Shown here one piece after another: positions 47,327-60,654 of a stretch of 64,000 nucleotides of DNA. Within the stretch, counting starts at the first letter, position 1; every line of letters starts with the position of its first letter. The stretch lies in the NCBI GenBank assembly GCA_003260075.1, contig QLIY01000079.1, positions 204,640 to 268,639 of the forward strand, in the 5' to 3' direction. The DNA is from Phallusia mammillata. Taxonomy: Eukaryota; Chordata; Ascidiacea; Phlebobranchia; Ascidiidae. Below the pieces are notes generated by a model, which worked only from the letters and a program-made list of their open reading frames with translations, was not told the origin of the DNA and did not search any database. Made by a program: the position numbers and the translations under genes.

Positions 47327-50300
47327 GTAAGTAACCAAAATTGGTAAAGGCCTGGGTATTTCGAGATATTTTTTTTCAGAAATATTTTTAACCACATGCA
47401 AGTTCCGGTCAAAACATCGCAACCAATATCTTTAGGAAAGCAAGAACTGATCGAATGGTAAAACGTGTCATTGGCGCCCCTTGGGTATTTATTGGCAAAA
47501 TCTGAATCGGTTAAACGTTCAGTTAGGCAGCATTTTCCCGGTTTAGGCACTAAAATGACCATCTTTGGCCACGAGTTTTAGTAAACTTGTGTGGGATAAA
47601 AATGTTTTGATAATGGTAAACCCGGGAGTTCAGAAAATTCGTTTAAGTATGGCTCTCCACACAGCTCAAACAAAAAGCACTTAGGTGACCAAATCATAAA
47701 AACCGACAGCACTGCTTTCATAAATGCAGATCACAGATCTAAAACAATGCCCTATGTTTTTAAAAATAGGGTTTTTATGCAGTTAAAGAACATGCCATTG
47801 TATGACACCATTGCACAGAATAGACAAAAACGTTGTGGCAATTCAGTCAGCAAATCATATAACCCAATACCTTTGCTCCCGTCCATAACATGTATGTTGA
47901 ACCAGCAGGGAAATCTTCCATTCTAATACGTGTTCGCAAGGGTAATTTGTCGCGAAAATTGCCCACATTGCTGAACGTAATTGCGATTTCTTCTCAACAG
48001 GCCTCTATATTAGCACATAGCGGATCGCATTAATAGCACGTCGCAACTGCGCACAAAACCGCGAACCTGGTTCCGGGCTAAACCTTAGTACAAGTGTAAG
48101 TGGGATTTAATGACTGTCCTAAGACCAGAACCCCCCACAGCATATGCAAGGCAGAACCAGCGCCAAAAGCGACCAATTACAACATTCCGCTATTCTTGAG
48201 TTATTAACTCCTGGACAGATATAGCTTCTGTGCCTAGGGCGATTAGTTCTGTGAAACTGGGGTGCAGAGGTTTAATGCCAGAGCAAAAACCATTAGAAAG
48301 TAAAGTCATTTGGAAGTCGACAGGTTGTTTGAATAATTGCGAAGCAATGGGTTGTAATGGGTTGTGCTGTGAGCAAGTAGTCTGAGAGCTGTTGGTTATT
48401 TTTAGCCGTGAGTATTGTGTCTGCAATTTTGAAATAAACGTGTTTTGTAGTGTTCCTAAACTTGTTTTAGCTTCAGAAAAATATTGTTTTTGTGCCAATG
48501 TGCAAACTAAAGATAAAATGGCTGGAAAAGATAATAAAAATAAGCAATAATGAAAAGAAACTAATAACGAGAAATTTTATTCACTGAAACTAATAACGAG
48601 AAATTTGATTAAATATACAATGACTTGTTTGTTGGTCCCTCTATCTAAACCCTGCTATTATTTTACAATATTACCCACGGGTATCTGAGCGCCAATTTGC
48701 AAAATGTTATTCTAAAAACTCTCTAAATAAACAAGCAAATAAGAGAATTTGAGCAATTAACTAAGTTTTAGGGGACCTGACATACTGTTGCTGCTATTTC
48801 ACCAAAATGATCCGAAACTTTAGAATAAAAAGTTTCAACCTCTAAACTTTGCCAATTTTTTTTCATATTTTATTTTTGTTTGCAGCTTCGAGTGGTTTTA
48901 CAACCCCAGACATCAAAGACGCCCCCAAAACAGCCAATTGTGACGACATAGATCGTGTGACGAAGTTGGTTCTTTACGGTGTCGAGGCAATCCCAGTAAG
49001 GTGACTCACAATTTGGAAATTTTATGTTTAAACTTTGCTGGTTTCGTTTTAGTTTCTGTTTGATCTTAGAATTTATTTTTTAGCAGCAAAACGAATTGTT
49101 TATATTTTTGTGCTATTTTTTAATCCATTTCTTAATCAGATTGAATCAAAAACATGACAGCGTAAAATTCAACATCTTTCGAAATTTTGTCAAAATTTTT
49201 CGTACTTGAAATACGAAGGTTATGATTTTGTTTGTATTTGTTTTATCCCCATATGTGTAACTTAACACCAGTTGAATGAAAAAATACTCAATATACTAAC
49301 GGATGGACAAAGCGTTTGTTTAATATTTTCTCGGAATATAAGAGCTATACAAATCATTATTAGCGGAACATGTTGACATAAAAAAGAGGGATCTGAAAAC
49401 TTTGTTATGCATTTCTTCTATGAATCGCCAAGTTTAAGTCATAACATCAGCTTTCTAACAATTTTTAAGCTTTTCTGTGCTTAACCCGGATTAAGCTAAT
49501 TACGACATTAAGCTTTTTCAGTCTATATATGCACAAAGCGCGGAGGTTAGTTTATCAAATGCACAATTGGCAACCTAATTGCAAGTTTTGCTCTCGCGGA
49601 CTTTTCAATTTATTGGATCTAATATACTGGGTGGCTAGCAGGGTGGGATGTAATTACCGTAAGCCCATAGCCGGCTTAGGTGCAACTGCTTGAAAATCAG
49701 GAATGTCGGCTGCTTAACGCTAAATTTTCAATTAACGCCGCCCGCGTTGTGGTATACGCAACACAAGTGCTTAATCGTTTCGAATACAGGAAACAACGTC
49801 CACTTTATGTCGTCACAATACAAAAGCGCTATAGAACAATCTTGCGCGAAAGGACTAATAGGAAATAACTTGCCGATACAGTTTGAACAATATTTTCTGA
49901 AAATACGATTCATTATTGCATTTTCTCTTTAACAGCGAACGTATTTTCGCATTTAGATGAGAATTAGTTTACAGTTTTTAAACCAACTGCAGTTGAACAC
50001 ATTGCAAACGTTTTACCACGGTTGTTTTACATACATCTAGAGCAGTGGTTTTAAATTTTCACAGAATTCCGTTTATTTACCAACATTTTCTACACATTAA
50101 AACGCCTGTCGTGTTACTACTGATGCTGCCTTTACAAAAAAGTCCTAAATTGTACGCCAAATTACAATTCATAAGACTAAACAAAAATATAGTCATTAAC
50201 ATAAAATTTATTGCGTTACAAAAATAGTTACCCTGTTTTATATTAAGAAAATTAGCTTACATTGTCACGCCAGCTCCAACGATGTTGGCCAATTCCCACA

Positions 50301-53300
50301 TTGTTTAGATTTACAAGGGATATGTAAGATAAACAAACGATACCTTATTTACAATTGTAAATATAACACAGGATCTATTTTTAGATTCAAGAGCAATCAA
50401 TGTCAAATGTAGCGTGCTCTTTTTATGGCTAACCTAGGCGTGTATTTAGAATAACAGCACGATTTTTAGTCATTTACTTCGCTATTCAACATGTAAAGAG
50501 TCGCAAAATTTAAATTCCGAGTGCTAATAATTAGAAAACGCCACGTCTCAATTTGGCCTGATTATAATTATGTGGAATAACAACACGATCCTGAATAGCC
50601 AGACATTGTTCCTCTTTCTAGTTGTGAGTCTTCCAAAGGAGAAAGTAACTAATTGAATTTGCGTTTTACGTTTAGTTAAGTTGCGCCTCCGCCCGCTCAG
50701 ACACTGATGGGTCGCTTTGAGGGCGAAATACCTAATCCTGTTGTTAGGAATAGCAATGGTCAATTGAACTGTTCGCAGAATTTTTATAAGTTCCACAAAA
50801 CAAGGCTACCTGACAGGTGAAGGAGTGAAACTTATTCAAGAGAAATGTGTCGAAATCAGGGTTTCACCAGTTCTTCCAGCTGTTGAAATATCATGGGACT
50901 TGTTGTCGGTTTAAACAATTCACAGAAAAGGACTTATGACAAAAAGGTTTAAGCTCAAACAAGGTTTCTCAGAGAAAAAATCTTTTTAGTATAAATCAAG
51001 TCGCCAAGGCATAATAGGAAGGTTATACAGTAGAAAGTCAAGTAAGGGAAGGTCCCCGAAAAAACGGAATAGGACTTGAATATGACATTTAATCAGGCGT
51101 AACTGACCAGGAGTCCCTTACATTATTTGCAGCAGATACCATGTAGCTGGTTGCGATGCACCGTAAAGTTAAAGTAAACGGACAGAAAATAATGTCAACA
51201 TTTGTTTCAAGAAAGTAAAGTTACATTTTGTGTGAAAACCTGTTTTGCAAAACGACACAAATGGCTTGAAAATAAATCAAACAATTTAAACTTTTTTTAA
51301 CCAGACTGTATGTGAAAAGTATGACTTGCATCTGTTTATAGTTTTGCCAGTACAACAATTATTGTTTATAGTCAATTACATAAGACTCCGCAATACAACA
51401 TATATTTCCTGACCTGCTTCTTGTAAGCAAAGTGAAGTTGCGTCAACACTGCGTGGCTACAAGTACGCTGTTGTTAAATAGAACTGACAAACCCAGTTTT
51501 AGGCGAATTCTGCTCAAGTTTAGTGTGATACAGTGGTTCCCAACCTACTTTATTCTACGCACCCCTCTGCCTAATTTTGCAAGCAAAATTCCCTCCACCA
51601 GAAAGCAGGAAACTAAGTTAGCGCATTTGTTTAGACTGTAATACTTCAAACATTATCATAAGCATTAACTTGAATTGATCTCTTTGTTTCATCAACGAAA
51701 AATCCTATATTTTTACAATTTATTTTTGCAAATACAAAAATTGCCACCATAATGGGAATTTCCCCTAGTTTCGAGGATTTTGGTTTAAAACGTTTTTGTT
51801 AATTTCAGACTTAGAATTTTGTTAGACCGTGCTCTGTGCTCACTGCCAGCAAGTAGAGTCGCCAATTTGCTGACCAAGTTGGGTTGGAATTACACAGAAT
51901 ATCTGAGAGGCTACAAACTAAGGGTAAGTTGGTAAAGTTTGTGAATAACCTAAAGACAAAAATTGTTTTAATCAGGCAGTTTTGGGTAGAAAAATGTGAT
52001 GCAAACGGTATTTAGGTTAAAAATGAATGTTGGCCTGCAGTTAATTACAAGGCACAAATATTGAGAAATTTACATTTAATCACGTGGCAAACAAACAGAC
52101 TCATTGTCTAAAGACGAAATGATTTTCGCCATTTTACATTTTCAAAAATCTAAACACAACTCAAACAAAATGCTGATAGATAGTAAGTTTACCGCAGTTA
52201 AGTTTATCTGACTCTCAAAACGACAATTTTTGTCTCAAATTAACCTAATTTTTGATTCTTTTAAGATGTCTATCGCTTGAAAACTACGATTAATTGTATT
52301 ATTTTACTGCATAGTACAAATATTTTCAAAAAAGGTCAACATATTTGCGCGCAAAAAATGTTACGAAACCACGCCCTTTAACATTTTGTAACTTTTATAG
52401 AACGAAGAATCTTTGCCGGGAAATCTACTCTCATTCGCAGAAGAGAAACTAATTCTCCTGCAATTTCTTCCATACATTGGCACACGCGAGGTCACTGCGA
52501 GAATAATGCTCGCCGATTACCAGGTAGAGCAATGTGGCAAATGGCACTTACTTATGCGCGAGTATGACAGTTGGCCCAGAGTCTGTAACTGAGGTGTGTA
52601 ATTACAGCGAGAATTGATATAAGGATTGGTTGTGTGAACGCGTAATTCGGTTAATATTTCGCCTGGTAACCAACTTCTATGCAAATCGGTTGCATCGTTG
52701 GGATATTTTTATTCTTAGGGTTTGTTTTAAGTCATTGCTTATTAAGTTTAACATACCTGGAACCAGTTATTTAAATAAAATGATTAACTAAGACATAGAA
52801 GCAAATCAAATACGTATATTTTGAAACCGCTCTTAACGGAACCAGCAATAATTTTGTAGGTTAAATGAACAAATAATTCGATAAGGTTTATCAAGCTCCA
52901 CACTTTTCATTGTTTTCATACTATAACTTCTTTCGAAAAAAAAACGTTGGAAAATTTGCATCAAAATGTAAGTCTAGTAATAGGGAAATGATGTGAAGAT
53001 ACCTATGTTTGAGAAAAAACTATTTTTTAACACAATTCTATTTAACTTTCAGGACCAATCCATTTTCGCCCTTCCTTCATCCTTTTCGTGTCAATCCGTT
53101 TCCTCAATGCCGGCATCGAACGGCAACAACTTTAACGTCACTTCCTGCACGACACGCGTCACTACACAACATGACGTCACGAGTAAATCAACCAATCACA
53201 GACCTCCCTCGACTGTCCCACTTCAAACTGACTTAGACCGCAAATTACGCTGTGAAAACAATGGTCCCTCGGTTTTACCGAAATATCTCTGGACTGGGGC

Positions 53301-56300
53301 GCCACCTCGCGACGAGGATGAACAGAAAAGCGAAAGCGGGTCAGAGAGCAACTCCATGGCAACTGAGAGTCGAGATGAGGAGGATAATCCGCATGAACAC
53401 AGACTAAACTCCTTAGCTCCGACCTCCAGGTTTGACGATGATGAAGGAGCAAAAGATGTGGAGGAGGAGGAGAGTTTGTCTCCAGGCGAGAGTAAGAGGA
53501 GCAGGAGGAAATCTTTACGACCGTTCCGATGCGACACGGAGGACAGAAATTCGCAGCAAGAATCAAACACAGAAATGTTACTGAAACCGGAGTTAAAAAA
53601 CTACCACGCTTTGTTCGGCTTGCTCCAGACCCAGTACAAGTCCATAGCCCTGCCGTGGTTGCTCGCCCATTTATCCAACGCACGCAACACAAACGCTACT
53701 AGTCAATTGCATGAAAATCCAAGCAAATCAACTATGGAGGCTGTTAAAACCGAATTTCCAGGGGACGAAACGCCGAAGGATGACGGTTCAAAACCCAGCA
53801 GTGACGACGAGTCCATGGACGAAGTCAGGTCCAGAGACTCTATTCAGTCCGCAGCATCGTCAAGCAAAGATGATGACTTTTCGGAAGACAATACATACCC
53901 TGCTCTTCCATCGACTTCTCACGCTGCTTACTTTAGACGTTCAAACTCGGTTCCAAACGCCCGGAAGATATCGACCAGTTTATGCGACGGCTCCTACTCC
54001 GATCCGGAGAAATCTTCTTTCGGTTGCCATGACTACCGTATGCGCAAGAGCAGCGTCAAGTTTTCGCCGGAAGACTGTGATGATGAAGAGCTCGGATCCA
54101 CGCCGCAAGATGCTGGGAGTCCGATCACCGGGATGCAAGAAGATCGACATCAAAAGTTCCCAACATCCACGGACACAAACCTCCCGTTTCCTTCTTCGTC
54201 TTCCCAACAACGTTGCGCTTCGGATACCGGAAGTAACACTTTGGATGAAGAAGTTACTCCAACATCCGGACATCGTGGAGTCCTTGATGGACTTCCGGAT
54301 CAGGGTAAGACTTCATCCAAGGATTTTTGTCTTCCGGGAGGAGAAATACATGGAGGAGTGTGGATCCCGACAAGATCAAGAAACTGTCATCTTTGCGGAA
54401 AAGAGTTTAAGAACGTCTACAGGTAAAAATATCGGTGGCTTAATCAAAGCAGAAGCACTTTACGATAACATCAGCAACAACTGTTGGAATATCTGCTCTA
54501 AAATGTATTTGTCTTTATTTTTACCTATTTCTAATCCTAAATTAGGGAAACTTTTACACTTGTCTGTAAGTTAAGTTAAACGAAAGTGGCTTAATGTCTT
54601 TTGTGAGCAATCTGTTCGTTTTTTTCACCGTGTAAAATTTAAAAGATATCAACCAATTTTTCGTCTAAAACAAGGCGTGTTGAATCTGGACTGAATTTTG
54701 ACGAAGGTTTGAATCAAAAATTCCACAATTGGTTCGCGAAATGACAACGACAATCAAGTACAAATAAGGAAACAGCGACCGAACACAAATTAGTCGTGAA
54801 AGCGTTAAACAATTACGACCTGTGATTATGATTGTGTTGCGGTTTGTCGAGAGCGGCGTAACCTCGCGCTGCTTACATACCGACCGACAATCCGGTATTT
54901 AAAATGTCCTTCTCAGGCCAAAGCGACACGACATCAATTGTCAATCCAATCTGTACCAAAGTTGCGGACCAAGTTTCTGTTTGAAATGGCTTTTCCGTCT
55001 ATTTTTAGCCACCACAGACCGAAGTACAGGCGGCTATTAGAGAGCTATTTTAAGCTGCAACTTGTCAATGTTTGGGTTTGCGTTTAACGTTCCGGTGCCC
55101 GCCGAAATACCGGAACACGCCTCAACTATGCCACTGTGTTCGACACACTTAACCGCTGGAAAATTACAAGCGCTCTGTTCCATGCTAATTTCACTAAAAC
55201 ACCAAGTCTATTATACAAGAGCAGTTAATTGTGAGGCCATATACATAATAGTAGAAGCGCGCACTCTTTCTTGCACAGTTAATATAATAAAAAGACCAGC
55301 CACAACGTTTTAGTTTTCCGGTAACTTTAGTTTTTCGGGAAAGTTTTCAACACAGAGATAGATGTTCGTTGTATACCCCTGTAGGACGTTAAAAAACTAT
55401 TGCTTTTCATTGTTTCAAAAAACAAAACAATTTTCATTGTTGCCTTGATAAAAATCGTTTAAAAAACAAACAAAACAGCGCCTCCTATGACATAACTCCA
55501 GCCACTTGGGTTCGCTCTCGCCCAACTAATATCCGTCACGGCACTTTTTTCAAACAAAATGTGTCCTAATACCTTATCATTTCCACTCTGTAATTACCGC
55601 TTCACATCAAAATAATTGATCTGACATACACTTTACTTCTTACATAATTTGGGGACCTTGGAAGTTCTGTTTTGTAACCGTGCAACAAAGTGAGGGGTAT
55701 TGTTCGCAGTCAGACATCAAACTTACAGCAAAAATATCTTGTTTTTTCAGCGTAAAACTTCACATTAAGAACGTTCATCTGAAGGAGATGTGGCAATGTT
55801 CTGTACCGGGCTGCAACGCAACGTTTCCATCAAAGAGAAGCAGAGACCGACACAGCGCAAATGCAAATCTTCACAGGTTGGTAAACTTAACAAATAAAAC
55901 GATGCCTAATTTAGACGAAAAAATTATTCCTTAGTTTTTACCGTCAGAGTGGCCGCTGGTTACTGCTGTCGATACCGACGCAGAATTTGTCACACATTGC
56001 TTACACTTCCATAGTTTTACAAATATAAATCACAAAGTTAAAACAGAAACTTAAACTGTGGGTACTTGGTGTTTCAACACACAAAAGTTTTCACTGCTAA
56101 AATTAAATTTACAAACTGATAATAATCGTCAGTTTAAACTCCGTTTTTTTTATTGATCACTAAAACGGTTGATTGGAGGATTATCTTGGGTAGATGCGTG
56201 TTTTGCAAATCGGAAACATTCATTAAAAGTATTTTAAATAGGCCAACATTGTGTGCAGCGTAAAGGTCAAATCAGTTCCCGACAACTTAGCAGGAAAAAA

Positions 56301-59300
56301 GTGTTATGCAAGACATTAGAACCTATGGTCGGTGACATACAAAATTAAATGTTCTTCCACCTGGTTTCGCTTTGCGCTGATTCACCGGGAAAATCTACTG
56401 TTACGCAACAAATGCGAAAGTTTAAATTTTTCATAAAGCGCTGTGTTATGTAATATTTCAAATACTTTGCTTCGGGCGGAACAATTTCACCAACACAAGT
56501 TCAAAGTTCAGAATACGTTTTGTATGCACACCACAGCGATCACCATCAAAAACCAATGTAGGCTACTCATTTCAACTCAACACATACCAATGGATTTCAT
56601 AATTCACTTCGATCTTGGTTGTATAATGAGTTTTATCTACCGCTAAACACGGTCGCGTTTGGAGCCGTGCATTCCAGCTAAATCTTTACACTTCAGCTAC
56701 AGTGGGGACTCAGAATAATTTGGAATGTGGGCAAGAAAAAAGTAACCATTGTTCAAACCAACTAAAGTATGTAAAGTATAAACCTGAACTGATCGGTTAA
56801 TAGCTTAATGGAATTTGGTATATCAACCAGTTTACTTCTACATGCGACTAATGTAGTTATAGTGAGAATAGTCTACGACCAGAGTTTGTTGGCCGCAATG
56901 CAACTGGCGTAAGAAATGAACTTTAACTGGTGTCTGAAAGTAAATGGAAATATTTTACTCCGAAGGCTTGATGCCACCTATATGTTTAAATGAACTGAAA
57001 CAATTTTTAACTGTACCACTTTATTTGGGTTTTCATCCACACAATATGCCAGCTTATTGTTTACAAAACGTACACAGGTTTATTTGCATGGCAGTGTTTT
57101 TTTGCAATAGACAAGCAAGTAATATACACAGTTCATCGTTTCAAACCTATCGCTTAAACTGAACGTGACAAGCGCTCAATGGCATCAACAACGAACATAT
57201 AACAATGCGTGCCATAGTTTGTGACACGATGACCCAGGGATAGCATCACCATGGTAACTTTAAACTCATTCAATATTTGGCAGCTCGTTATCATCGCTAG
57301 TCAATCTTCACAAACTTGGCCGCAACTAAAGCGACGACTTTGGGTTTGAAACCACGATTTTATGCATCCTTTGTCAGTTATGCACGATTACATCGTTGAT
57401 CATGGGATAGTAAAACCCAAATACCAACAAAACGTCATCCAAGTGAAAAAGAAAACTACTAAAAAACTAAGCAATTTTAGCGTTTTTGGCCAATGCTTAA
57501 AAACCAAATTTGACTCGATTAATAAATGCTACAGAAATTGATGTTTTTACGTTGTTGAACCACGTTACAGTAAAACGTTTATCACATAAAAGAACTCCCT
57601 AATTAAAAACAAGAACCGGAGAATTGTGGTTAAAATTCCAGTCCAAATTTACGCTTCTGACTCACCGTTGCGCGATAGTGGTTTTACGCCCTTGCTTGCT
57701 GACAAATATAATGCTTACTCAAGTATTTACGGTGCTTTACGATTATCCGTTAACTCGGGTAATTTAACTGAGAAAAGTTGTTTCCAAAAATGTCACCAAG
57801 CTCTTTTAGTTTTCTATTTTTACCAATCACCCTTTAGACCAGCGCTTTCTAAACTCGGGTTTGTCGAGCCTCATAGGGTCCGTGGGGTTAACTTAAGGGG
57901 GTCTTCGAATTCAAATGGGGATTTTACGTGGGGTTCCAACGCCTGATAAATTTGCAAAAAGCATTCGGTAGTATAAAATGTTGAAAACCACTCCTTAGAA
58001 GTTTTGTGGCTACCTCATTACTGTCACCTAGCGGAATGTAAGGTAATAACTAGTTTGTCTTAAACCGTTCAAGCGTCTGTTGTTTTGTTGAACGAAATTG
58101 ACTGTAAAGCTAGATTGAAGAAGCAACAAATTCCCACACAACAAATGATGCAATGTTGTTTAGTTGAAATCTCATCAGTCATTGTTACTGGAATTTCCCT
58201 GCAAAGTTTCTGTAAACAGGAAATACCCCACTCCATAGTTCGGTGGGTGTTCCCATGACAACCAAACCACGTGACCGAACAAATATGCCAACACAACTGA
58301 CAAAGTTAAAGCCGCGTAAAAATCAAAGTGTTAGTATTTCTACAAATACATTTTTTATGAACAAAATCTGATGTATGGTATTGGAAAATCACTCCCAAAT
58401 ACTAATAGGTTCACCATCAATCGAAAACTAGTTTTCAAACAAAATTAATTTAAAATGGCCCAATGTCAAACTCGAATGTCAAGACGCATATCATCTATTT
58501 GACCGATTTTCCAACATTTTAAACCCTCTGTTTAAAAAACCTGACAGATTTCAAGTTTTAGGTGTAGATTTAAAATGTTCGTTTTTACAAACAACGTATT
58601 TTGAATTTAGTCTTAACTTTGTAGTATTTTTTCTTCAGCAAACTGAAGCTTCGCGGCCTTTACAGCGATCCTCGCATCAGCACACAGACTGCAGGGATGA
58701 CAGAGAAACTAAAAGAGCAACTTCTTCCAGGAATTTGCGGCCCCTCGGTGTCAAATCTTCCCTTCAGAAACGAGAAAGAGTCAAAACCTGAGTCGAAAAA
58801 TCACCAAACCGGCGCTCTACGTCACAACGATACGTCTATGACGTCACAGATCGCACATTCCGGTCACATTCCGATGAGACTGAGTGAGAAGTCGCCAGCG
58901 CCAGCGACTCCGGGAGCGTCAGATATCAGCTCTGCGGCGTCATCTAGCGACGTGTATGCGGTGTATCGTCGCGTGTTTGAGGAAACTATGAAAGCTTACG
59001 GAGGTGGCGCGTTTGCCAAGCTGCCAAGTTCGGGCGTCTTGCCGTTTCAGCTTAACCCAGCATCAGCTACGGCAGGCGACCCGTATTCTGCGCATCACAC
59101 AAAGCTGAACAACAGCAACAACAACGCCGCTTACGGTTTGTCGAAAATAGCGGCGAGTCGAAAACTCTCAGTAGACGAAACGTGCTATGACGTAACAAAG
59201 CATTTCGATCACAACAATAAGCGTCGGTCGGTGAGCACAGTTATCCCGCCCCTGCCCCGTCGTGACATCATGCGTGACGTAGAGTACCCAGCGCCGATGA

Positions 59301-60654
59301 TGTCAACTCAACTGCAAATTCCAACTCCAAGAAAACCGACTTTGCACGTCGACGAGAAGGAGCCAGTAAAGCGTGACGAATCACGTGACCGCGACGTGCG
59401 CCGAAGTTTGGCTTCTCAGATCGAAGAACCGAAGCTTAGCGATTGTTTCCTGCCTAGCAACGGTCACAGCAAGCGTTGGGAACAATCCCCGCGCAGTCAT
59501 GCCGGCTCCACTTCGTCGCTCGGAAAACGCACACATGAGAGCGAGGCTAAATCTCCGGACGCGAGTTCCGTACGAATTGACGATCACGCATCAGACCCAA
59601 AGCGTCGCAAGTCAGCTCCGGTTACAACTTTCGCCAATTCCACCAACGATCGCGATAGCGACGACGACAGCTCGTGGAAGCGAAGGTTTTCGGTTCAAAC
59701 CTCGTTCGGACAGTCGATGTACAGACCGCACGCAAGTCAAGCATCGGCGTTTGCACCACACACTAAGGCTTACTCTGCAAGTGACCCAGCTAACTCGTTC
59801 ACAGGTAAATGCTTTTGATTTGAAGTTCAAGATAATAACTCGCTTTACAGTAAATAACATTTTAACTTTGACTTAAACATGTCATTAAATCACTTAAATT
59901 GACATTTCCAAGATTAAATCTTCAAATTGAAGTACACAGGACACACACACTACCAGTACACTACTACTAGTAAATAACAACAAAGTTAACAATGTAGTAC
60001 ATAAAGTAATGGTTTTCGTCGAAAAGGGAACAGAATTATTCCACGGAGTGTTGCCCTTAGTTAAGAGACTACGGGGAAACAATAAATTAACAACAAAGTT
60101 TCTTTTTAGGATTCTTGCCAATGTGGAACAACCCTTTATTCCCACAAACACCATCACTTCTGTTCGCCCCTAACATGCCCACCACCATAGCCACACGCAG
60201 CTCCATCCCTGGCCAGGGATTGTTCAACCGGGGGTGGATGAACACCGCTTTATGGGCGGCCGCATTTGCAGCCAACAACAACCGTTCCATGCTGCCCAAC
60301 GACGTTCCAACCTCAATGAGTGTTCAAGCAACTGAAAATCTACAAAGCGAAGCCGACCGCTGCCTGATGACAAACCTGGGTTCCCCGTTTAGCAGCGTCA
60401 CAGAGATGGACGACCCGACCTTAAACATGGAGGGCAATACGTGGAAGACAGGCCCGGTGCAGTGCAACATATGTAAACGCATGTATAGCAACAAGGGAAC
60501 GCTCCGTGTGCATTTCAAGTCTGTTCATCTACGCGAGATGCACCAATGTACGGTTCCCGGATGCGACATGATGTTCACTTCTGTGAGAAGCAGAAACAGA
60601 CACAGTCAGAACCCGAATCTCCATCGTAGCTTGGCGTACCACCCGCAAAACTAA
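47191..60654 (+). CDS. BNC: Basonuclin-like C2H2 zinc-finger protein (BNC1/2 family), first exon(s) missing
   Basis: Eight exons join with consistent phases: 47191-47326, 48886-49000, 51809-51923, 52401-52523, 53053-54422, 55751-55876, 58639-59804 and 60110-60654. They give 3696 nt, 1231 residues plus stop. Basonuclins are nuclear proteins that act on rRNA and other promoters in epithelial and germ cells. Seen: the N-terminal basonuclin domain (cysteine-rich CSVQPCSC then [20 protein letters not shown] and [15 protein letters not shown]); an acidic, Ser-rich middle with basic KRSRRK and KRRK signals; finger pair CHLCGKEF...[10 protein letters not shown]...CSVPGC...RHSANANLH across exons 5-6; and finger pair CNICKRMY...[13 protein letters not shown]...RHSQNPNLH in the last exon (Cys/His near 1169-1222). 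Vertebrate basonuclins have three pairs; the first is not found here. BNC1 versus BNC2 cannot be told apart. Confidence 0.9.
47327..48885 (+). other. Basonuclin-like intron A-B
   Basis: 1559 bp, AT-rich. No repeat or nested gene identified. The minus-strand 102-codon ORF at 48190-48498 shows no domain. A short direct repeat (ACTAATAACGAGAAATTT) occurs near 48560 and 48588. Confidence 0.6.
48886..49000 (+). CDS. BNC: Basonuclin-like exon B
   Basis: Acceptor TTTGCAG, donor GTGACT, 115 nt. It encodes [15 protein letters not shown], equivalent to the LVLYGTQAVPVR block of vertebrate basonuclins. Confidence 0.88.
49001..51808 (+). other. Basonuclin-like intron B-C
   Basis: 2808 bp. It holds dispersed repeat copy B (49265-49352) and an isolated hAT-like left end (CAGTGGTTCCCAACCTACTT at 51531) whose right end is not visible. 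Confidence 0.55.
49265..49352 (+). repeat. Dispersed repeat, copy B
   Basis: ACACCAGTTGAATGA, GGATGGACAAAGCG and TAATATTTTCT correspond in order to copy A at 7932-8010. The copies are clearly diverged. Confidence 0.5.
51809..51923 (+). CDS. BNC: Basonuclin-like exon C
   Basis: Acceptor AATTTCAG, donor GTAAGT, 115 nt. It encodes LRILLDRAL and [15 protein letters not shown], conserved in basonuclins. Confidence 0.9.
52401..52523 (+). CDS. BNC: Basonuclin-like exon D
   Basis: Acceptor TTTTATAG, donor GTAGAG, 123 nt, phase 0. It encodes [20 protein letters not shown], matching the EEEIVTLQQFLRFGETK segment of vertebrate basonuclins. Confidence 0.82.
53053..54422 (+). CDS. BNC: Basonuclin-like exon E (acidic/Ser-rich region and first half of a finger)
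   Basis: Acceptor ACTTTCAG, donor GTAAAA, 1370 nt. Mostly low-complexity Asp/Glu/Ser-rich sequence with a KRSRRK nuclear-signal candidate. It ends in [12 protein letters not shown], so a zinc finger is split by the intron. Vertebrate pair 1 would be expected here and is absent. Confidence 0.88.
54423..55750 (+). other. Basonuclin-like intron E-F
   Basis: 1328 bp that splits a zinc finger. No repeat recognised. A missing finger pair 1 was looked for and not found. Confidence 0.55.
55751..55876 (+). CDS. BNC: Basonuclin-like exon F (rest of the split finger and its partner)
   Basis: Acceptor TTTTTCAG, donor GTTGGT, 126 nt. It encodes [13 protein letters not shown] and [20 protein letters not shown], almost word for word vertebrate basonuclin pair 2. 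If the donor is not used, the frame runs on to a stop at 55932-55934. Confidence 0.92.
55877..58638 (+). other. Basonuclin-like intron F-G
   Basis: 2762 bp. It contains a possible decayed hAT MITE (57840-57992). No C2H2-type exon is visible. Confidence 0.55.
57840..57992. mobile_element. Possible decayed hAT-type MITE
   Basis: The left end CAGCGCTTTCTAAACTCGGG and the right end GTTGAAAACCACT are imperfect inverses of hAT type. The flanking words (CTTTAGAC, CCTTAGAA) agree only partly, so the duplication is doubtful. Confidence 0.35.
58639..59804 (+). CDS. BNC: Basonuclin-like exon G (linker region)
   Basis: Acceptor TTCTTCAG, donor GTAAAT, 1166 nt, phases matching its neighbours. Ser/Asp/Arg-rich linker with a DPKRRKSAP nuclear-signal candidate. 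There are no fingers. It is the least conserved part of the protein. Confidence 0.8.
60110..60654 (+). CDS. BNC: Basonuclin-like last exon (C-terminal finger pair)
   Basis: Acceptor TCTTTTTAG, 545 nt to TAA at 60652-60654. It encodes the C-terminal finger pair with all eight Cys/His ligands, nearly identical to vertebrate basonuclin pair 3. Confidence 0.93.

Noticed and set aside
50043-50062. CAGTGGTTTTAAATTTTCAC as a hAT left end
   Set aside because: No inverted partner or 8-bp duplication could be found within the intron.
53177-53692. 171-codon ORF on the minus strand within basonuclin exon E
   Set aside because: It is a shadow of the real plus-strand exon, whose splice phases and domain match are consistent; the minus frame has no recognisable motif.
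53711-54574. 287-codon ORF in a second plus frame over exon E
   Set aside because: It overlaps the real frame, has no fingers or conserved words, and breaks the splice phase of exon F.
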